Shown here: positions 60,788-64,000 of the stretch, piece by piece
How positions within the stretch are numbered: the stretch's first letter is position 1
How the letters are laid out: every line of letters starts with the position of its first letter
Assembly: GCF_027620315.1 (NCBI RefSeq)
Contig: NZ_JAPNNL010000001.1
Coordinates: 1-64,000, forward strand
DNA: 64,000 nucleotides
From: Nonomuraea corallina
Lineage (GTDB): Bacteria; Actinomycetota; Actinomycetes; Streptosporangiales; Streptosporangiaceae
Reading direction: 5' to 3'
Notes under the pieces: model-generated
Told to the model about the DNA's origin: nothing
Databases searched by the model: none
Seen by the model: only the letters and a program-made list of their open reading frames with translations
Translations under genes and position numbers: made by a program

Positions 60788-62944
60788 TCAGGCGAGACTC
60801 CCGTCAGGCTTCGCGGCGGCGAGGCGTTCGCGTTCCTCCCGCACGATCTGCTCGGCCAACGCCTCACCGGAGACGTCGACGGCGTCGGGCGTCGACTCGG
60901 CGAGGTGGCTGCGCCTGGCGTAGGCGTCGAACAGCGCGGCCTTGGACTGCATGATCGCCAGCAGGCGCTCGTCCATGCTGTCGGGCGTCAGCAGGCGGTG
61001 CACCTGCACGCGCCGTACCTGCCCCATCCGGTAGGCGCGGGCCACGGCCTGGCTCTCCAGCGTCGGCTTCACCTGAGGCTCGCACAGGATCACGACGGAG
61101 GCCGCCTGGAGGTTGAGCCCGACCCCGCCCGCCTGGATCTGCGCGAGCAGCACCGCGTGGCCCCGGACCGCCGAGAACGCGTCGACCACTTCCTGACGGC
61201 GTCCCGGCGTCAGCCCGCCGTCGAGCGGCCCGTGAACCGGCGCGCCGAGCGCGCCGCCGACGGCGGCGAGCACCTCGCGGAAGTAGGAGTACACCACGAC
61301 CTTGAGCCCGGCCCCGGCCGCCGCGTCGACCAGCTCGCGCAGCCGTTCCAGCTTGGCGGACTTCTCCGGCACCGCGTAGGCCGCGCGGCGCATCGCCATG
61401 AACGCCCCGGCCTCCACCGCTTCCCGGTAGGCGGCGGCGTCGGCGGCGCTGAACTCCTCCCACTCGTCCCTGTGGACCAGCTCGGGCAGCTCCGTGAGCA
61501 CGTCCTGCTGGTTGCGGCGCAGGTAGACGGGCGCGACGGCCCGCCGGAACCCCTCCGCCCCGCCGGCCGGCTGGACCGGGCCGTCCAGCAACCCCGGCCG
61601 GAGACGGTCCACCAGGGCGCGGAACTCGTCGAGGCGGTTCTCCATCGGCGTGCCCGTCATGAACAGCACCGTCTCGACGTGCTCGCACCACCGGGCGACG
61701 GCCTTGGAGCGGCGGGCCCGAGGGTTCTTCACATAGTGCGCCTCGTCGACGACGAACGCCCCGACCTGCGGCACGGGGTCCAAGGCGTGCAGCCCGTCGT
61801 ACGTGGTGACGGCGACCCCGCCCCGGGCGAGCCACGCTTCGCGGGCCAGCAGGCGGTCATCGCCGTGCAGCCTGTAGACCTGGAGCGAACTGCGGCCCTC
61901 GATCTCGCGCAGCCAGTTGACCAGCACGCTCGCCGGGCAGACCACCAGCGAATGCGTCGCGCCCCGCGCGTGCAGGTGCGCGAGCACGGCGATCGCCTGG
62001 ATCGTCTTGCCCAGCCCCATGTCGTCACCGAGGATCACCCGGCGCTGGGCCAGCGCGAACCGCGCGCCGAACGCCTGATAGCCGCGGAGCGACACCCGCC
62101 GCAGGGTGTCGTCGAGCTCCTGCGCCCTGACCCGCCCGGCCAGGTCCTCCGGCAGGAAGCCCTCGGCCGCGGCCTGGTCCGACGGCGCCACGGCCGAGAG
62201 CTCCGCCAGCAGGTTGTAGTAGTCGGCGGCGCGGAGCTCGAAGTCGATCCACGCCAGGGCGCCGTCGGGCGGCGGGCGCAGCAGGTCCGTCGTGGCCTGG
62301 GCGATCAGCAACCTGGTCTCGGTCTCGTACCGGAGCAGACCGGCGAGCTGCGTGGCCGCCTCGGTCGCGCGGCCGAGGCGGCGGCTTCCGGACAGGAGCC
62401 TGCGCAGCCAGGAGCTGAGCGGGCGGGCCCGCGCGATCAGCACGCTCAGCCGCCGCACGACCTCCAGGGCCGTACGCCGGGCCCGGACCAGCTCGGGACC
62501 GACGGCGACCAGCCGGGACAGCGCGACGAGCAGCCGGGTGGTCTCCGCGTCCCGGTCGTCGACGTCGATGTGGACGGCGCCGGACTCCCGCACGGCTCGC
62601 GCGAGCCGCTCCGCCGCCTTCTGCGCCTGCCCCCGCGTCTGCTGCCCCACCCCGGGAACCTTCTGCAGCTCGTACGGGGTCGCCTCCAGCACGCTGAGCA
62701 CCGTGGCGTAACCGGCGTCGCGCAGCGCCCCGAACCGCAGCCGGCCACTGGTGACGTCCTTCAGCCGGGAGACGGGCATGGCGCCGAGCTCCGCCCTGAC
62801 CTGCCGCATGCGCAGCGGTTCGAGCGCGGCCCGGGCCTCGGCGACCGCCCGGTCGTACTCGGCGATCAGCTCCCGGGCGTCGCCCAGCAGCCGTCGCGCG
62901 CGTCGTAACAGGCCCCGGACATCCCCGGCGGACGGCGATCCCAT
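60788..62944 (-). CDS. SNF2-family DEAD/DEAH-box helicase with HhH motif
   Basis: 718 residues from ATG 62944 (MGSPSAGDVRGLL). An N-terminal helical region carries a helix-hairpin-helix (ATPYELQKVPGVGQQTRGQA). The Snf2 core follows: motif I ILGDDMGLGKTIQAIAVL, II VVDEAHYVKNPRARRS, III LFMTGTPMENRL, V QAGGVGLNLQAASVVI, VI ARAYRMGQVRRVQVHRL (His to Tyr in RAHRxGQ). Translocates on duplex DNA; probable repair or remodelling role. TACCTT (62957-62952) ends 7 nt before the ATG, so leaderless is possible. Further upstream in-frame sequence overlaps the divergent gene. Confidence 0.9.
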   Translation of the reverse strand: MGSPSAGDVRGLLRRARRLLGDARELIAEYDRAVAEARAALEPLRMRQVRAELGAMPVSRLKDVTSGRLRFGALRDAGYATVLSVLEATPYELQKVPGVGQQTRGQAQKAAERLARAVRESGAVHIDVDDRDAETTRLLVALSRLVAVGPELVRARRTALEVVRRLSVLIARARPLSSWLRRLLSGSRRLGRATEAATQLAGLLRYETETRLLIAQATTDLLRPPPDGALAWIDFELRAADYYNLLAELSAVAPSDQAAAEGFLPEDLAGRVRAQELDDTLRRVSLRGYQAFGARFALAQRRVILGDDMGLGKTIQAIAVLAHLHARGATHSLVVCPASVLVNWLREIEGRSSLQVYRLHGDDRLLAREAWLARGGVAVTTYDGLHALDPVPQVGAFVVDEAHYVKNPRARRSKAVARWCEHVETVLFMTGTPMENRLDEFRALVDRLRPGLLDGPVQPAGGAEGFRRAVAPVYLRRNQQDVLTELPELVHRDEWEEFSAADAAAYREAVEAGAFMAMRRAAYAVPEKSAKLERLRELVDAAAGAGLKVVVYSYFREVLAAVGGALGAPVHGPLDGGLTPGRRQEVVDAFSAVRGHAVLLAQIQAGGVGLNLQAASVVILCEPQVKPTLESQAVARAYRMGQVRRVQVHRLLTPDSMDERLLAIMQSKAALFDAYARRSHLAESTPDAVDVSGEALAEQIVREERERLAAAKPDGSLA

Positions 62945-63182
62945 GGAGTCGAAGGTATCCCCCGGACTCACGGACCGGGGAACGAGGCCGTCGATCCGCC
63001 CTGTCAGATCAAGAGGTGCCGCGACTCCTGCCGCTTGTACGGGTGCGGGCGGGGTAGCGAGACTAGATTTCGACGTATCGGATGGGGCCACGGAAGGGGA
63101 TCCGATCATCGGCAACGACTCATTCTCTCCCTGGGAGGACCGGTCCAGGCCACCGCGCCGCCGCGTCACCGAGGCGGCGATC

Positions 63183-63554
63183 CTGAGCACGCGTGACCAG
63201 AGCCGGGCCGACCTCGCCCAGTGGACCTGCCCGCACGGTGAGCACGCCGGCAACGGCTGCGTCACCTGCTACTACGCCACCGCCGACGTCGACCAGGCCC
63301 TGCCGCTGTGGGATGTCGCGGCCTGGTTCACCACGGAGCGGCCGATCCCGATCAGGGCGTTGCAGGACGTCCACCGCCACGACCGGGCCCTGATGCTCAC
63401 CCAGCCGTCGACGCCCCTCGTCTACCTTCTGAGCGCCCAGGTGAGAGCCGCCCTGGCCGTGGAGGCGGTGGCGGGCGTGGTCGGCTTCCTGGTGCAGAAC
63501 CGGCACATCGTCGACGCGTTCACCGTGACGGAGATCCGCGCCGCCCACTCCTGA
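63183..63554 (+). CDS. Cys/His-containing hypothetical protein
   Basis: About 123 residues. N-terminal CPHGEHAGNGCVTCYY is a likely metal-binding cluster (three Cys, two His); the rest is alpha/beta (PIRALQDVHRHDRALMLTQP, AALAVEAVAGVVGFLVQNRH). No family recognised. The frame has no ATG/GTG/TTG between 62943 and the conserved start. CTG 63183 gives MSTRDQSRADL after GAGGCGG, so I take CTG. An ATG at 62943 overlaps the divergent helicase start and is unlikely. Confidence 0.65.
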   Translation: MSTRDQSRADLAQWTCPHGEHAGNGCVTCYYATADVDQALPLWDVAAWFTTERPIPIRALQDVHRHDRALMLTQPSTPLVYLLSAQVRAALAVEAVAGVVGFLVQNRHIVDAFTVTEIRAAHS

Positions 63555-63587
63555 TCGCCCGCGGCGGCTCCGGCGCGGAGCGGGTGG

Positions 63588-63848
63588 TCAGCCGGTGGTG
63601 ACGATCGTGGCCATGAACGCCAGGTAGACCACCCCGGCGCCCATCCCCGCCACCTTCGCGGCCGTCGCCGTGAAAGGCGCCAGGAACGCCGCGAGACCGA
63701 GCAGCAGCCATGCCAGCGCGTGCCCCCAGCGCAGGATCAGGTAGGCCAGGCCGTCGACCTGACGCTGCGGCCACACCACCACCCACACCACGGCCAGAAC
63801 CAGCGCGATCGCGCCCCACACCTGGACGGGGACACCGATGACCTTCAT
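63588..63848 (-). CDS. Small membrane protein
   Basis: 86 residues, ATG 63848. Three hydrophobic segments (VWGAIALVLAVVWVVVW, LAWLLLGLAAFLAPF, GMGAGVVYLAFMATIV). Function unknown. Convergent with the Cys/His protein gene. Confidence 0.75.
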   Translation of the reverse strand: MKVIGVPVQVWGAIALVLAVVWVVVWPQRQVDGLAYLILRWGHALAWLLLGLAAFLAPFTATAAKVAGMGAGVVYLAFMATIVTTG

Positions 63849-63955
63849 GGCGCGATCCTACGAGCCCGCGGTCCCGGCGCGTTCACCCACCTCCGTGAGC
63901 GGCGGATCGTCCTTCCGCGAACCTCCTCCGTCCCCGCGGCGTCGAACGCTCCGTG

Positions 63956-64000
63956 ATGACCGCGACGCTCTCCTTACTCCTGGCCCTTTCCCCGGTGACC
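63956..64000 (+). CDS. Start of a probable exported protein (partial, runs off right edge)
   Basis: ATG 63956 (or GTG 63953) opens a frame reading MTATLSLLLALSPVT to the window end, like the start of a signal peptide. One codon is TTA (63974). No Shine-Dalgarno is visible. Too short to assign, and it could be chance. Confidence 0.35.
   Translation, partial: MTATLSLLLALSPVT

Noticed and set aside
62943-63554. Longer version of the Cys/His protein starting at ATG 62943
   Set aside because: This ATG overlaps the helicase start on the other strand and the added 80 residues are low-complexity and unconserved-looking.

Overview
The window is chromosomal DNA from a high-GC actinomycete. GC content is high throughout, third codon positions are almost all G or C, ATGA start/stop overlaps are frequent, and the families present (DUF3151, conservon CvnABCD, MacS/MacR, F420-type DDN oxidoreductase, CGNR regulators) are actinobacterial. 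Content and gene order (pyrE, fba, DUF3151, purA; purD-purC) suggest a Streptosporangiales or Streptomyces relative; the genus is inference. I see no rRNA, tRNA, CRISPR array, insertion sequence or phage gene. This is core chromosome with many small regulator-plus-target modules.

Layout. 1-1861: a large membrane-anchored sigma factor fused to a zinc-finger anti-sigma module, running off the left edge. 2136-4110: aldo/keto reductase divergent from an ArsR-type regulator across an 18/20 palindrome. 4163-8094: housekeeping block pyrE, fba, DUF3151, purA. 8124-12393: quinone oxidoreductase/MerR pair, GNAT, glycerophosphodiesterase, CorA. 12394-12831: gene-free, with a candidate folded RNA element. 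12832-17713: purD-purC, a MurA and a putative winged-helix regulator. 18088-23046: EamA transporter, HisC-like aminotransferase, NrtR-type regulator with a degraded Nudix box, MFS transporter, two small membrane proteins. 23066-32347: surface-glycan cluster with wecB/wecC (UDP-ManNAcA supply), three glycosyltransferase proteins and a DUF4434 protein. 32421-35535: DUF302, lipoprotein, Tat-type FAD amine oxidase.

35709-41849 holds two conservons tail to tail: a complete cvnABCD on the plus strand and a reduced cvnA-cvnC pair on the minus strand, lacking the roadblock and GTPase genes and overlapping the first by 4 bp. 41912-54391: further regulator/enzyme pairs (TetR/saccharopine dehydrogenase-like, MarR/VOC, MarR/prolyl aminopeptidase, TetR with CPBP and LLM oxidoreductase), a B12-radical SAM enzyme and a CehA/McbA hydrolase. 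54499-60658: ECF sigma/membrane regulator pair, CGNR regulator/MFS pair, the MacS-MacR two-component system, a YiaA/YiaB membrane protein under a MacR-box-like sequence, and a membrane protein with an exported domain resembling the beta domain of von Hippel-Lindau protein. 60788-64000: SNF2 helicase, two small proteins and the first codons of a probable exported protein.

Three threads cross the window. Inverted repeats sit between most divergent regulator/target pairs. Several genes have a -10-like hexamer 6-8 nt before the start codon and no Shine-Dalgarno, suggesting leaderless mRNAs. The TTA leucine codons I found lie only in signalling genes (cvnA, an ECF sigma gene, macS) and in the partial last ORF, suggesting bldA-type tRNA control.
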